DNA of 64,000 bases from Streptomyces sp. DH-12 (GTDB lineage Bacteria; Actinomycetota; Actinomycetes; Streptomycetales; Streptomycetaceae). The position numbers and the translations under genes are program-made. Below, in pieces: positions 1 through 8,749 of the stretch. The stretch is from positions 5,982,001 through 6,046,000 of the forward strand of contig NZ_PPFB01000001.1 of assembly GCF_002899455.1 (NCBI RefSeq). Reading direction: 5' to 3'. The notes under the pieces were generated by a model that saw only the letters and a program-made list of their open reading frames with translations, had not been told where the DNA came from and did not search any database. Each line of letters opens with the position of its first letter. Within the stretch, counting starts at the first letter, position 1.

Positions 1-1
1 G

Positions 2-142
2 GCCGAGGCGACGTCACTCATGCGTGAGCTGACCGCGCGTGACAGCACCCGCGGCACCAAGGGCGCACGGGCCCGCGCGAGCCGCGTCTCGCTCTTCGCC
101 CCGCTGCGCCGACTGCGCCGCTCCCTGTTCGGCAGCCGGTAG
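2..142 (+). CDS. C-terminal end of an unidentified protein (partial)
   Basis: The window opens inside a rightward reading frame that ends at TAG (140-142). The 46 visible residues are strongly basic and finish with RLRRSLFGSR. They show no domain or motif I recognise. Codon use fits a real Streptomyces gene (G/C at almost every third position). Nothing can be said about function without the missing upstream part. Confidence 0.4.
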   Translation, partial: AEATSLMRELTARDSTRGTKGARARASRVSLFAPLRRLRRSLFGSR

Positions 143-681
143 CGTCCGCGCCGGACGGTCCCACCCGTCCCGGCGCGGCGCTCGCCCGCTGTCCCCACGG
201 CACACGGCCCCATTCCGCCGGCCGCACGACACCGGCCTTCATCCTGCCGACCCCGATCCCACCCGGCGGCGACCGCAGGACTCGTCCACCGTCCGCGGTC
301 CGTCCACGCGCACGTGTGGCTGCCGCTTGACGTCACCCGCCTGTCGCTGTCACCCGCCCACGGCTCCAGCCCCGCCCTCTGCGCAGGCCGGAGCCGACCG
401 CGACGCTGAACGGCATCGTGACGACGTTCGGCAGCGACGAACCGGCCACCGCCTGGCGCACCCGTTCGCTGCCCTGGCCGCGGAAGCAGGAGAACGCGGT
501 CCGCACCGCCTGCCTCCGGTCGCGCGTCGCGACCGGCGGGTGCCCGAGGACGGCGGCGGCGTTCGTGGGGGACCCGGCCCGATCGACTTCGAAGCGTGGT
601 CCGAGCGGGCTCTCACCCGTGTACGGGACGGCGCCGGTCCCGCGTCGCACCCCCGGCCGGGCCGCTCCGCCCCGCGCCCTC
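143..681. other. Intergenic stretch with no supported gene
   Basis: About 540 bases between the truncated gene and the convergent type ISP gene. Open frames exist on both strands, but none has a convincing start, ribosome site or recognisable family. I see no strong hairpin. It may hold decayed sequence. Confidence 0.4.
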
Positions 682-1851
682 TCAGATCAGCGCGAGCTGG
701 CCCCCCGGCCCCTCCTCGCGCGCGTCCAGCACCGAGGCCGGTCGCCGGGCGGACGCGGGCACGGGCAGGACGCCTGCCGTGTGCAGGTCGGCGGGGGTGA
801 TCGGTGCGGGCAGGGAGCCCGCCGAGTCCTCGCGGAGCGGGCGCAGTTCGGCGAGGAGGGTGAGGACCGTGACCAGTTCCAGCAGTTCCGAGGTCCAGGT
901 CTGCGGCCAGGCGGCCGGGCGGATCGCCTCCAGGGTGCCCGGTTCGGCCGGGCGCGTGCGGGACGCGCACCACTCCTCCAGCACCCGCACCCCGCCGGCC
1001 TCGAACTCCCACGCCTGCGGCGGCACCGGGGAAACACGGCCGTCACCGAGCAGCAGCGCCTCCTCGCCCCGGTCGTAGGCCGGGGCGGGCGGCCGGGACG
1101 GCAGCGGGGCGCGGACGTACGGGCGGCGGCCGCCCGGCAGTCTGGGGCGCTCACCGTCCCGGCGCATGAGCCACAGCGTCCGGCGGCCCAGCGCCACGCC
1201 CTGCCGCCAGGCGTCCGGATCGCCGGTGAGCGGCACCGCGAGCCCGCCCGGCGCGGGACGGGCCATGGCCGCCGCCCAGGCGAGGACGTCGACGGCGGAG
1301 ACCTCCAGCCCCAGCCGGGCGGCGAGGTGGTCCGTCAGCCCCGGGGCCAGATTGGGCTCGGCGGCGCCCGGCCGGCGGTACAGCGGGCGGATCCGGCCCG
1401 TGCGCAGGACGGGGAAGAGGGACGTGACGAGCAGCGGCGGGATGCCGCCGGCCGTCTCGACGGCGAAGATCTGGTGCTCGTCCGCCACCCGCCACAACTC
1501 CGGCCGGGGGGCGTCGATCAGCCGTGTGTCGGGGATCAGCCACTGCTCGTCGAACGGGCCGTGCAGCACTCGTACCGGCTCCGGGCACGGCCCCGTGGCA
1601 CGGGCCAGCCGCTCCGTGCCGCCGTCCCGCCCGGGGAGCTGCCCGACCGCCGTGTGCGGGGTACGGGACCGGGTGGACCGGAACAGGGCCTCGCGGTCCG
1701 GGCCCTCGGCTTTCACCAGGGCGTTCCAACGGGCCTTCAGGGACGCCGCGTCGGGGGCCGCCGGCCATCCCCGGCCGAGCCGCGGCGGTGCGACGGACCA
1801 CGGCATGAGGTCCGCCAGCAGCGGAGCGTCGTCATGCGTCACGCCGGGCAT
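682..1851 (-). CDS. Stand-alone C-terminal specificity region of a type ISP restriction/modification enzyme
   Basis: The 389-residue product looks like the C-terminal part of Streptomyces type ISP restriction-modification proteins. It has the stretch PELWRVADEHQIFAVE near residue 120 and WTSELLELVTVLTLLAEL near residue 325. In the full enzymes this region recognises DNA and follows an adenine-methylase core. Here there is no methylase motif (no NPPY-type or SAM-binding glycine loop) and no helicase motif, and the ATG at 1851 lies only 25 bp below the GntR gene, so the methylase half is absent rather than out of view. It probably ends the hmgA-gntR transcript. It may be a relic, or an adapted DNA-binding protein. 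The family call is from memory of the motif pattern; a role in restriction is not supported. Confidence 0.65.
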   Translation of the reverse strand: MPGVTHDDAPLLADLMPWSVAPPRLGRGWPAAPDAASLKARWNALVKAEGPDREALFRSTRSRTPHTAVGQLPGRDGGTERLARATGPCPEPVRVLHGPFDEQWLIPDTRLIDAPRPELWRVADEHQIFAVETAGGIPPLLVTSLFPVLRTGRIRPLYRRPGAAEPNLAPGLTDHLAARLGLEVSAVDVLAWAAAMARPAPGGLAVPLTGDPDAWRQGVALGRRTLWLMRRDGERPRLPGGRRPYVRAPLPSRPPAPAYDRGEEALLLGDGRVSPVPPQAWEFEAGGVRVLEEWCASRTRPAEPGTLEAIRPAAWPQTWTSELLELVTVLTLLAELRPLREDSAGSLPAPITPADLHTAGVLPVPASARRPASVLDAREEGPGGQLALI

Positions 1852-1876
1852 CGTACGACGTGCCGGCGGGGCCGGA

Positions 1877-2626
1877 TCAGGTGGCGTCCAGGGTCACCGT
1901 GAAGGAGAAGCGGTCGCCCCGGTAGTGGATCACGGCCACGTCCAGGACCCGTCCGGCGGAGTCGTAGGTGACGCCGGTGTAGTGCAGGATCGGGCTGAGC
2001 AGCGGGACCCGGAGCAGCCGCGCCGTCTCCGGGGCCGCGAGCCGCGCCTCCACGGTGTCCGTGATGCGGCTGATGTCCGCGCCGACGACGTCCCGCAGCA
2101 CCTTCGTCATCGGCCAGCGCACCAGGTCCTGCGGATCGATCCGTTCGGCCAGCTCCGGACGCACGTAGTTGCGGGCGTGGTTGGTCGGCTCGCCGGTCTT
2201 CTCGTCGCTGCGCAGCCGGTGGTAGGCGGCCGTCTCCGCCAGGTCCGGGAAGTGCTCGGCCAGTTCGGCCGGCACCGGTGCGGCTCCGTGCTCCAGCAGG
2301 TCCGTCGTCATGCCGGACTGCTGGGCCACGATCGCGTCGACCGAGCCCAGCAGCCGCACCGGCGCGCCCCGCCGCGCGTCCGGCTCGATGAACGTGCCGC
2401 GCCGCCGGTGCCGGGTGATCAGCCCCTCGTCCTCCAGCTCCTTCAGCGCCTGCCGCATGGTCAGCACGCTCACCCCGTAGTGCCCGGCCAGCTGCTCCTC
2501 GGTGGGCAGGCGCAGCGGGTCGTGGGGCGAGCGGCCGAGGATCGAGGCGCGCAGCGACTGCGACACCTGGTACCAGAGCGGCAACTTGCGGTTGAGGACG
2601 ATCGAGTCCGGGGCGAAGGAGGTCAC
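1877..2626 (-). CDS. GntR-family regulator with UTRA ligand domain
   Basis: 249 residues. The N-terminal winged helix-turn-helix (about residues 10-80) contains the typical GntR run LPTEEQLAGHYGVSVLTMRQAL. A UTRA effector domain follows (about 90-245), ending in the characteristic VLDVAVIHYRGDRFSF. The HutC/UTRA subgroup usually senses sugars, amino acids or catabolites. The gene lies 27 bp downstream of hmgA on the same strand, so it is likely co-transcribed and may control homogentisate degradation; that link is inference from position. Confidence 0.88.
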   Translation of the reverse strand: MTSFAPDSIVLNRKLPLWYQVSQSLRASILGRSPHDPLRLPTEEQLAGHYGVSVLTMRQALKELEDEGLITRHRRRGTFIEPDARRGAPVRLLGSVDAIVAQQSGMTTDLLEHGAAPVPAELAEHFPDLAETAAYHRLRSDEKTGEPTNHARNYVRPELAERIDPQDLVRWPMTKVLRDVVGADISRITDTVEARLAAPETARLLRVPLLSPILHYTGVTYDSAGRVLDVAVIHYRGDRFSFTVTLDAT

Positions 2627-2653
2627 GCGCTATCCGTACCGGTCGGAGAACGG

Positions 2654-4006
2654 TCAGTGCAATGGCCGGAAGTGACGCTCGAGTCCCTGCCACACGTCGT
2701 CGTACCCCTGCTGCAGGTGCTCCGCCCGCGCCCCCTGGGGGGTGAGGGACACCGGCCAGCGGGTCTCGAACATGAAGGCGAGGCCGTCGTCGACCTTCTG
2801 CGGGCGCAGCTCCGCCGCGCTGGCGCGGTCGAACGTCTCCCGGTCCGGGCCGTGCGCCGACATCATGTTGTGCAGCGAGCCGCCGCCCGGCACGAACCCT
2901 TCCGCCTTCGCGTCGTACGCGCCCTCGATCAGGCCCATGTACTCGCTCATCACGTTCCGGTGGAAGTACGGCGGCCGGAAGGTGTCCTCGCCGACCAGCC
3001 AGCGCGGGGCGAACACCACGAAGTCCACGCCCGCCAGGCCGGGCGTGTCGCTCGGCGAGGTCAGCACCGTGAAGATCGACGGGTCCGGGTGGTCGTACGA
3101 GATGGTGCCCATCACATTGAAGCGGCGCAGGTCGTAGGCGTACGGCACATGGTTGCCGTGCCAGGCGACGACGTCCAGCGGGGAGTGGTCGTAGGTGGCG
3201 GCCCACAGGTTGCCGCAGAACTTGTTCACCACCTCCACCGGGCCCTCCACGTCCTCGTACGCGGCGACCGGGGCGCGGAAGTCACGGGCGTTCGCCAGGC
3301 CGTTGGCGCCGATCGGGCCGAGGTCGGGCAGCCGGAACGGTGCCCCATAGTTCTCGCACACATAACCGCGGGCCGTCTCGTCCAGCAGCTCCACACGGAA
3401 CCGCACCCCACGGGGGATCAGCGCGATGTGTCCGGGCTCCACATGCAGCAGACCGAACTCCGTGCGCAGCAGCAGTCCGCCGCGTTCCGGCACGATCAGC
3501 AGCTCGCCGTCGGCGTCGCTGAACACCCGCTGCATGGAGGCGTTGGCGTGGTACAGGTGCACCGCCATACCGCTGCGCCGGGTCACGTCGCCGTTGCCGC
3601 CCAGGGTCCACAGGCCGGCCAGGAAGTCGGTGCCCTCCGCCGGCTCCGGCAGCGGGTTCCAGCGCAGCCGGTTGGGGTCGGGCACCGTCTGGGCGAACGG
3701 CGCCGAGCGCAGCGCCCCGTTGCCCGTGCGGGTGAACGCCGGGTGCGCGGCGGACGGGCGGATCCGGTACAGCCACGAGCGGCGGTTGACCGCCCGCGGC
3801 TCGGTGAAGGCCGACCCGCTCAGCTGCTCCGCGTACAGCCCGAGCGGCGCGCGCTGCGGGGAGTTGCGGCCGACGGGCAGGGCGCCCGGCACCGCCTCCG
3901 AGCTGTGCTCGTTGCCGAAGCCGGAGAGGTGCTCCAGGCCCTCGGCGATCTTGCGCGCCTGCTCGCGCTCTGTCGCGCTCCCGCGGGCGGTGGCCCCGTC
4001 GCTCAT
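2654..4006 (-). CDS. hmgA: Homogentisate 1,2-dioxygenase
   Basis: 450 residues, the full length of the family. This Fe(II) enzyme opens the ring of homogentisate to maleylacetoacetate in tyrosine/phenylalanine breakdown. The iron ligands are visible: H349 in PPYFHRN, E355 in MSEYMG and H385 in MSAHGPD. The spacings of 6 and 30 residues are identical to human H335/E341/H371. The N-terminal SGFGNEHSSEA and the WHGNHVPY segment are also typical. The ATG at 4006 is preceded by GGGAGC. It heads the leftward set hmgA-gntR-type ISP and diverges from the lipoprotein gene; an imperfect inverted repeat sits upstream. No other homogentisate pathway gene is in the window. Confidence 0.97.
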   Translation of the reverse strand: MSDGATARGSATEREQARKIAEGLEHLSGFGNEHSSEAVPGALPVGRNSPQRAPLGLYAEQLSGSAFTEPRAVNRRSWLYRIRPSAAHPAFTRTGNGALRSAPFAQTVPDPNRLRWNPLPEPAEGTDFLAGLWTLGGNGDVTRRSGMAVHLYHANASMQRVFSDADGELLIVPERGGLLLRTEFGLLHVEPGHIALIPRGVRFRVELLDETARGYVCENYGAPFRLPDLGPIGANGLANARDFRAPVAAYEDVEGPVEVVNKFCGNLWAATYDHSPLDVVAWHGNHVPYAYDLRRFNVMGTISYDHPDPSIFTVLTSPSDTPGLAGVDFVVFAPRWLVGEDTFRPPYFHRNVMSEYMGLIEGAYDAKAEGFVPGGGSLHNMMSAHGPDRETFDRASAAELRPQKVDDGLAFMFETRWPVSLTPQGARAEHLQQGYDDVWQGLERHFRPLH

Positions 4007-4034
4007 GTCCGCTGCTCCCTTGCACCGAGCCGAT

Positions 4035-4054
4035 TCCTATGGGACACCGTAGGA
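4035..4054. promoter_or_regulatory. Inverted repeat upstream of hmgA, possible operator
   Basis: TCCTATG and CGTAGGA arms surround a 6-base centre, 30-50 bp before the hmgA start. One mismatch per arm. It is a plausible site for the GntR/UTRA regulator encoded downstream; this is inference from symmetry and position only. Confidence 0.35.
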
Positions 4055-4187
4055 TTGCGGTTACCCCGGCGCAAGGGCGCCGCGCGGTCTCGTTCCCCGG
4101 CCGGCCCTCCCGTCCCCTCCACGGAGTGTCCGGAACCAGTCTCCAGGGGGATTCGCACGTTCGAAGCGCTGTTCTACGCTCCCCGGC

Positions 4188-4763
4188 ATGACGTGGACGC
4201 GGAAACCGATCATCCCCGCGCTCGCGGTCTGTGTCGTCGTGCTGGCCGGATCCGCGGGCTGCGACACCCCGGGCGGCCGGGGGAGGGGCGGGGCGCCGTC
4301 CTCCCCCGTGGGCCGGCTCCTCGACGAGCGCGACGCGGAGGGCCGCCCCTACCGGGAGGTGGACGAGCAGGACGCGCCCCGGGTCGGCGTGGAGGTCACG
4401 CCCGACGCCGGGGGCGGCTGGGACGTACGGCTGCGGGTGCGCGCCTTCCGCTTCTCGCCCGACGGGACGGGCCGCCGCGCCCGGGCCGGCCGGGGCGTGG
4501 CGCACCTGGAGGTGAACGGCCGCCGCGTCGCCGTGCTGCGCACCCCCGAGCACCACCTCGCCCCCGGCGCCTTCCCGCGCGGCACCCACCAGGTCACCGC
4601 GCGCCTGTACGCCGACGACGGCTCGGTGTGGGCCGTCGACGGAGAGCCCGTGGAGAGCACCGCCGACATCACCGTCTCGGACCAGGAGCCGACCACCGGG
4701 CCGAGCGCGGAACCGGTCGCGGAGGGGCCCGGCGCACCGGACGGCCCCGGGCGGGCGGGGTGA
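4188..4763 (+). CDS. Putative secreted lipoprotein, function unknown
   Basis: 191 residues. The N-terminus has a short basic segment, a hydrophobic core and the sequence VLAGSAGC ending at about residue 25, which can serve as a lipobox, although Ser rather than Leu/Val stands at -3. The mature part is charged and lacks a domain I know; its centre could form a small beta-rich domain. The TGA stop overlaps the GTG start of the TetR gene by 4 bases, so the two are probably translated together. Confidence 0.7.
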   Translation: MTWTRKPIIPALAVCVVVLAGSAGCDTPGGRGRGGAPSSPVGRLLDERDAEGRPYREVDEQDAPRVGVEVTPDAGGGWDVRLRVRAFRFSPDGTGRRARAGRGVAHLEVNGRRVAVLRTPEHHLAPGAFPRGTHQVTARLYADDGSVWAVDGEPVESTADITVSDQEPTTGPSAEPVAEGPGAPDGPGRAG

Positions 4764-5377
4764 GGCCCGTGTCCTCCACGGCATCGCTCCGCCGGGCGCC
4801 CGTGCAGCGGCGCAGCGCCGAACGGCTGGCCAGGATCCTCGACGCCTGCGCCGGCCTCCTCGACGAGGTCGGCTACGACGGCCTGAGCACCCGCGCGGTC
4901 GCCGAACGCGCCGGCGTGCCCATCGGTTCCGTCTACCGCTTCTTCACCGGCAAACGCCAGATGGCCGACGCGCTCGCCCGGCGCAACCTGGAGCGCTTCA
5001 CCGAACGCGTCACCGAACGGCTGGCCGTCGCCGGCGACCGCGGCTGGCGGCACGCCATGGACGTCGTGCTCGACACGTACCTGGACATGAAGCGCACCGC
5101 CCCCGGCTTCTCCCTCGTCGAGTTCGGCAACCAGATCCCGGTCGGGGCGCGCCGCGCCGAACCCAACCACCGGGTCGCCGACCGGCTCACCGCGCTGCTC
5201 TCCGGCTACCTGGGCCGCCCGGCCGACGACGACCTGCGCCGCACCTTCCTGGTCGCCGTGGAGACCGCCGACACCCTGGTCGGCCTGGCGTTCCGGACGG
5301 CGCCCGAGGGGGACGAGAAGATCATCGCCGAACTGCGCGCGCTGCTGAGGGCGTACCTGGCCCGGGTGCTCGACTGA
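4760..5377 (+). CDS. TetR-family transcriptional regulator
   Basis: 205 residues if started at GTG 4760, which overlaps the preceding stop as GTGA; GTG 4769 is an in-frame alternative with a GGGG run 8 bases upstream. The N-terminal helix-turn-helix reads GYDGLSTRAVAERAGVPIGS followed by VYRFFTGKRQMADAL, as in TetR proteins. The C-terminal ligand domain (about 80-205) has no closer relatives I can name. It stands between a lipoprotein and a molybdopterin oxidoreductase, and a TetR-like half-palindrome (5405-5422) lies just after its stop, so it may control the oxidoreductase. Confidence 0.88.
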   Translation: MRPVSSTASLRRAPVQRRSAERLARILDACAGLLDEVGYDGLSTRAVAERAGVPIGSVYRFFTGKRQMADALARRNLERFTERVTERLAVAGDRGWRHAMDVVLDTYLDMKRTAPGFSLVEFGNQIPVGARRAEPNHRVADRLTALLSGYLGRPADDDLRRTFLVAVETADTLVGLAFRTAPEGDEKIIAELRALLRAYLARVLD

Positions 5378-5404
5378 CCCGTTCCCCCGCACGCCCTCCC
5401 CTCC

Positions 5405-5422
5405 GTGCGTACCGGTCGGTAT
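5405..5422. promoter_or_regulatory. TetR-type operator-like site before the molybdopterin oxidoreductase
   Basis: The sequence GTGCGTACCGGTCGGTAT shares its whole right half with the better palindrome at 25242-25259 (ATGCCGACCGGTCGGTAT) and matches it at 14 of 18 positions. It lies about 45 bp before the start of the downstream gene. Confidence 0.4.
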
Positions 5423-5467
5423 GCTCGGCCCGTCCGTGCGCCACCGCCGCCGTCCCGGGGAGGACCC

Positions 5468-7732
5468 GTGTCCCGCACCGCCCTGCGTATCTGCCCCCTG
5501 TGCGAGGCCACCTGCGGCCTGGTCCTCACCGTCGACAACGGCAAGGTCACCGGTGCCCGCGGTGACCGCGACGACGTGTTCAGCAAGGGGTTCATCTGCC
5601 CCAAGGGCGCCGCCTTCGCGGAGCTGGACTCCGACCCCGACCGGCTGCGCGCCCCGCTCGTCCGGGTGGACGGCGCACTGCGCGAGGCCACCTGGGAGGA
5701 GGCCTTCGACGCCGTCGCCGCCGGACTGCGCACGGCCGTCGAACGGTACGGCCCGCACGCCGTCGGCGTCGTCCTCGGCAACCCCAACGTGCACACGATG
5801 GCCGGCGCCCTCTACCCGCCGCTGCTCATCGGCGGGCTCGGCACCCACAGCGTGTTCACCGCCTCCACCGTCGACCAGATGCCCAAGCACGTCTCCAGCG
5901 GGCTCCTCTTCGGCGACGCCAACCGCATCCCCGTACCCGACCTGGACCGCACCGACCACCTGCTCCTGATCGGGGCCAACCCGCTCGAGTCCAACGGCAG
6001 CCTGTGCACCGCGCCCGACTTCCCCGGACGGCTCAGGGCGCTGCGGGCGCGCGGCGGCACCCTCACCGTCGTCGACCCGCGCCGCACCCGCACCGCCCGC
6101 CTCGCCGACCGGCACCTCGCCGTCCGCCCCGGCACCGACGCGCTGCTGCTCGCCGCGATCGCCCGCACCCTGTTCGACGAGGACCTCGTCGACCTGGGCG
6201 ACGCCGCCCCGCACCTCCAGGGCGTCGCCGAACTCTCCGACGCCCTCGCCGACTTCACACCCGAGGCGGTCGCCGGCGCCTGCGACGTCGACGCCGCCGC
6301 CATCCGCGGCCTCGCCCGGGAACTCGCCGCCGCCCCCACCGCCGCCGTCTACGCACGCATCGGCAGCTGCACCGTCCCGCACGGCACCCTCGCCAGCTGG
6401 CTCGTCGACGTCCTCAACGCCCTCACCGGCAACCTCGACCGGTCGGGCGGCGCGCTCTTCCCCCAGGCCGCCACCGACAGGACCCCGCGCCCCGCCGGAC
6501 CCGGCCACGGCTTCGCCCTCGGCCGCTGGCACTCGCGGGTGAGCCGCCACCCCGAGGCCAAGGGCGAACTGCCGCTGTCCGCCCTCGCCGAGGAGATCGA
6601 CACCCCCACCGAGGAGGGGACGCCGGTCCGCGCCGTCATCGCCGTCGGCGCCAACCCGGTGCTCTCCGCCCCCGACGGCAACCGGCTGGACCGGGCGCTC
6701 GCCTCCCTCGACTTCATGGTGAGCGTCGACCCCTACCTCAACGAGACCTCCCGGCACGCCCACGTCGTCCTGCCGCCGCCCCCGCCGGCCCAGAGCCCGC
6801 ACCACGACTTCGCGTTCAACACCCTCGCCGTGCGCAACCAGGTCCGCTACACCCGCCCCGCCGTGCCCCTCGAACCCGGCCGCATGGCCGAGACCGAGAT
6901 CCTCGCCCGGCTCGTCCTCGCCGCCACCGGCACCCACGGCGCCGACCCGTCCGCCGTGGACGACCTGGTGATCCGGCAGACCCTCGGCAAGGCCGTCCGC
7001 GAGCCGCACTCCCCGGTGCACGGCCGCGACCCGAAGGAACTCGCCGGACTGCTGACCGGCGACGACGGCCCCGAACGGCGCCTCGACATGATGCTGCGCC
7101 TCGGTCCCTACGGCGACGGCTTCGGCGCCGACCCGGACGGGCTCACCCTGGAGAAGCTGCTCGCCCACCCGCACGGCATCGACCTCGGACCGTTGCGCCC
7201 CCGCCTGCCCCAGCCGCTGAGGACCCGCAGCGGCAAGGTGGAACTGCTGCCCGCCCCGATCGCCGCCGACCTGCCCCGGCTGCGGGCCGCCCTCCGCGAG
7301 CGCCCCGCCGGTCTCGTCCTGGTCGGCCGCCGCCATCTGCGTTCCAACAACAGCTGGCTGCACAACGTGCCCGCCCTCACCGGCGGCTCCAACCGCTGCA
7401 CCCTGCACCTGCACCCCGACGACGCCGAACGCCTCGGCGTACGGGACGGGCAGCCGGTGCGGATCAAGGGCGCCGGGGGAGAGGTGACCGCCCCCGCCGA
7501 GGTCACCGACACCGTGCGCCCCGGGGTGGTGAGCCTGCCGCACGGCTGGGGCCACGACCGGCCCGGCACCCGCACCCGGCACGCCTCCGCCCACCCCGGC
7601 GCCAACGTCAACCAACTCCTCGACGGCAGCCTCCTCGACCCGCTGTCGGGCAACGCGGTGCTCAACGGCGTCCCCGTCGAGGTGTCCCCGGAGCGGGCCG
7701 ACGAGCCGGAGGCGCTCACGGCGCTGACCTGA
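5468..7732 (+). CDS. Molybdopterin-dependent oxidoreductase with N-terminal 4Fe-4S cluster
   Basis: 754 residues from GTG 5468, chosen because GGGGAGG lies just upstream and because the cluster motif starts at residue 9; an earlier GTG at 5405 would overlap the operator-like site. The four cluster cysteines are C9, C12, C16 and C44 (C-x2-C-x3-C-x27-C). The bis-MGD catalytic domain follows, and the molybdopterin-dinucleotide-binding domain is C-terminal (about 610-745, with LVGRRHLRSNNSWLHN and PHGWGHDRPGTRT). It belongs to the nitrate reductase/formate dehydrogenase superfamily. No partner iron-sulfur or membrane subunit is adjacent and there is no Tat signal, so it is a cytoplasmic single-subunit enzyme of unknown substrate. 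Confidence 0.92.
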   Translation: MSRTALRICPLCEATCGLVLTVDNGKVTGARGDRDDVFSKGFICPKGAAFAELDSDPDRLRAPLVRVDGALREATWEEAFDAVAAGLRTAVERYGPHAVGVVLGNPNVHTMAGALYPPLLIGGLGTHSVFTASTVDQMPKHVSSGLLFGDANRIPVPDLDRTDHLLLIGANPLESNGSLCTAPDFPGRLRALRARGGTLTVVDPRRTRTARLADRHLAVRPGTDALLLAAIARTLFDEDLVDLGDAAPHLQGVAELSDALADFTPEAVAGACDVDAAAIRGLARELAAAPTAAVYARIGSCTVPHGTLASWLVDVLNALTGNLDRSGGALFPQAATDRTPRPAGPGHGFALGRWHSRVSRHPEAKGELPLSALAEEIDTPTEEGTPVRAVIAVGANPVLSAPDGNRLDRALASLDFMVSVDPYLNETSRHAHVVLPPPPPAQSPHHDFAFNTLAVRNQVRYTRPAVPLEPGRMAETEILARLVLAATGTHGADPSAVDDLVIRQTLGKAVREPHSPVHGRDPKELAGLLTGDDGPERRLDMMLRLGPYGDGFGADPDGLTLEKLLAHPHGIDLGPLRPRLPQPLRTRSGKVELLPAPIAADLPRLRAALRERPAGLVLVGRRHLRSNNSWLHNVPALTGGSNRCTLHLHPDDAERLGVRDGQPVRIKGAGGEVTAPAEVTDTVRPGVVSLPHGWGHDRPGTRTRHASAHPGANVNQLLDGSLLDPLSGNAVLNGVPVEVSPERADEPEALTALT

Positions 7733-8051
7733 GCGGACGTCCGAGCCGGGGGGGCACCCGGTTCGTGGCCGGGGGCGTCCTCGCCGCACTCGGCTTCTGC
7801 CCGGGCCCCGGACCGCCGCTGTCCCTGACGACGGTCGTCCGGGTCGCGCCCGCCGCCCGGTCCACCGCCCTCGCTGCTGCCGACGCCGGCGGGAGCCGCG
7901 CCGCGCTCTCCGGCGGCCGGGCGGCGCGGCGGGCACGAACGCGGTCGGTGCGGGGCCCGGCGACCGCGGTGAGACGCGCGGGCCGGCTCTGGCAGGATGG
8001 CCCCCGTCGCAGCCGGGCTCCACGCGGTCCCGCGCACACGAGGGGGCCCGC
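7733..8051. other. Intergenic stretch with no supported gene
   Basis: About 320 bases after the oxidoreductase. No conserved frame, strong hairpin or recognisable regulatory motif is visible apart from the GAGGGGG ribosome site just before 8052. Confidence 0.4.
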
Positions 8052-8255
8052 ATGATCCTGGCCGTCCTGTCTGTCGTCCTGATCCTCACCGTCGGCGGCT
8101 GCGCCTGCGTCGTCTGGGCCGCCAGGGGCGGCCCCCGCTGGACCCACGGAGCGGCGAGGGCGACCCTGGCCGCCGGCCATGTGACGACCGCGCTTCTCCG
8201 CTCCCGCCGCTCGGCCGCCCGAGGCGGCTCTGACACCGACGGCGGATCGGACTGA
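8052..8255 (+). CDS. Small single-span membrane protein, function unknown
   Basis: 67 residues. The ATG at 8052 follows GAGGGGGCCCGC, a good ribosome site. Residues 1-24 are hydrophobic (ILAVLSVVLILTVGG then CACVVWAA) and could be a membrane anchor or an uncleaved signal. The tail is basic and then Ser/Gly/Asp-rich. No family is recognised. The good ribosome site and hydrophobic start argue for a real gene. Confidence 0.5.
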   Translation: MILAVLSVVLILTVGGCACVVWAARGGPRWTHGAARATLAAGHVTTALLRSRRSAARGGSDTDGGSD

Positions 8256-8294
8256 GGGGGGCGGGTCCGAGGGGCCCGGCCATCTCCGCGCCCA

Positions 8295-8351
8295 CGCGCC
8301 CAGGTCCACGTCGCGCCCCGTCTCCGCGCCCAGGTCCACGTCGCGCCCCGT
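8295..8351. repeat. Two-copy tandem repeat, 30-bp period
   Basis: The 27-base core CGCGCCCAGGTCCACG... through CGCCCCGT occurs at 8295-8321 and again at 8325-8351 without mismatch. It is not part of a supported gene. Confidence 0.8.
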
Positions 8352-8437
8352 GCCGCGGACGTCCCCGTCCGCCCCCTCCCGCGTCGGAGCGCCGCCACCC
8401 CGCAGGCGCACCCGGCGTCGAAGACACATGGCCCCGC

Positions 8438-8527
8438 CGCCCGCGACCGGCTTCGGGGCACGCGATCCGACCCGCCGCCCGCGACCGGCTTCGGGGCACG
8501 CGATCCGACCCGCCGCCCGCGACCGGC
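8438..8527. repeat. 38-bp tandem repeat, two full copies plus a partial third
   Basis: Identical 38-base units start at 8438 and 8476 (each beginning CGCCCGCGACCGGC) and a third, 14-base start follows at 8514. The perfect copies suggest recent slippage. Too few units and no spacers, so not a CRISPR array. Confidence 0.85.
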
Positions 8528-8749
8528 CCCGGCGTCGGAGCGCACCCCGCCCCCGCCGCCCGGCACACCCCGTGCCGAACACCTCCGTCCGCTTTCTCTG
8601 CCCGCGGACGGAACGTCCCGATCGCGTCCGCCGTCTTCCCCGGCCGCCTACTTTCCGTTAACTTCCGTGACTCACACGCCCCGTACGACCCGCACGAGGC
8701 GTCCGACCGCGGAGCAGCAGCGCCCTGATGAGCCCCCGGGGGCACTTTC

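Larger units (their letters stand above)
8256..8749. other. Repeat-bearing intergenic region
   Basis: About 490 bases between the small membrane protein and the ABC ATPase. It contains two short tandem repeats (8295-8351 and 8438-8527) and otherwise no supported gene. The last 100 bases, with slightly lower GC, probably hold the ATPase promoter. Confidence 0.5.

Noticed and set aside
333..650. Minus-strand frame with protein-like end in the 5' gap
   Set aside because: No ribosome site, no family resemblance and no continuation; could be chance in GC-rich DNA.
8438..8527. Possible CRISPR array
   Set aside because: Repeats are directly adjacent with no spacers, only about 2.4 copies, and no cas genes are in the window.
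4349..8566. A 1400-codon open frame antisense to the TetR and molybdopterin genes
   Set aside because: It spans several well-supported genes and repeats, with low-complexity Gly/Val/Arg composition; a codon-bias shadow.
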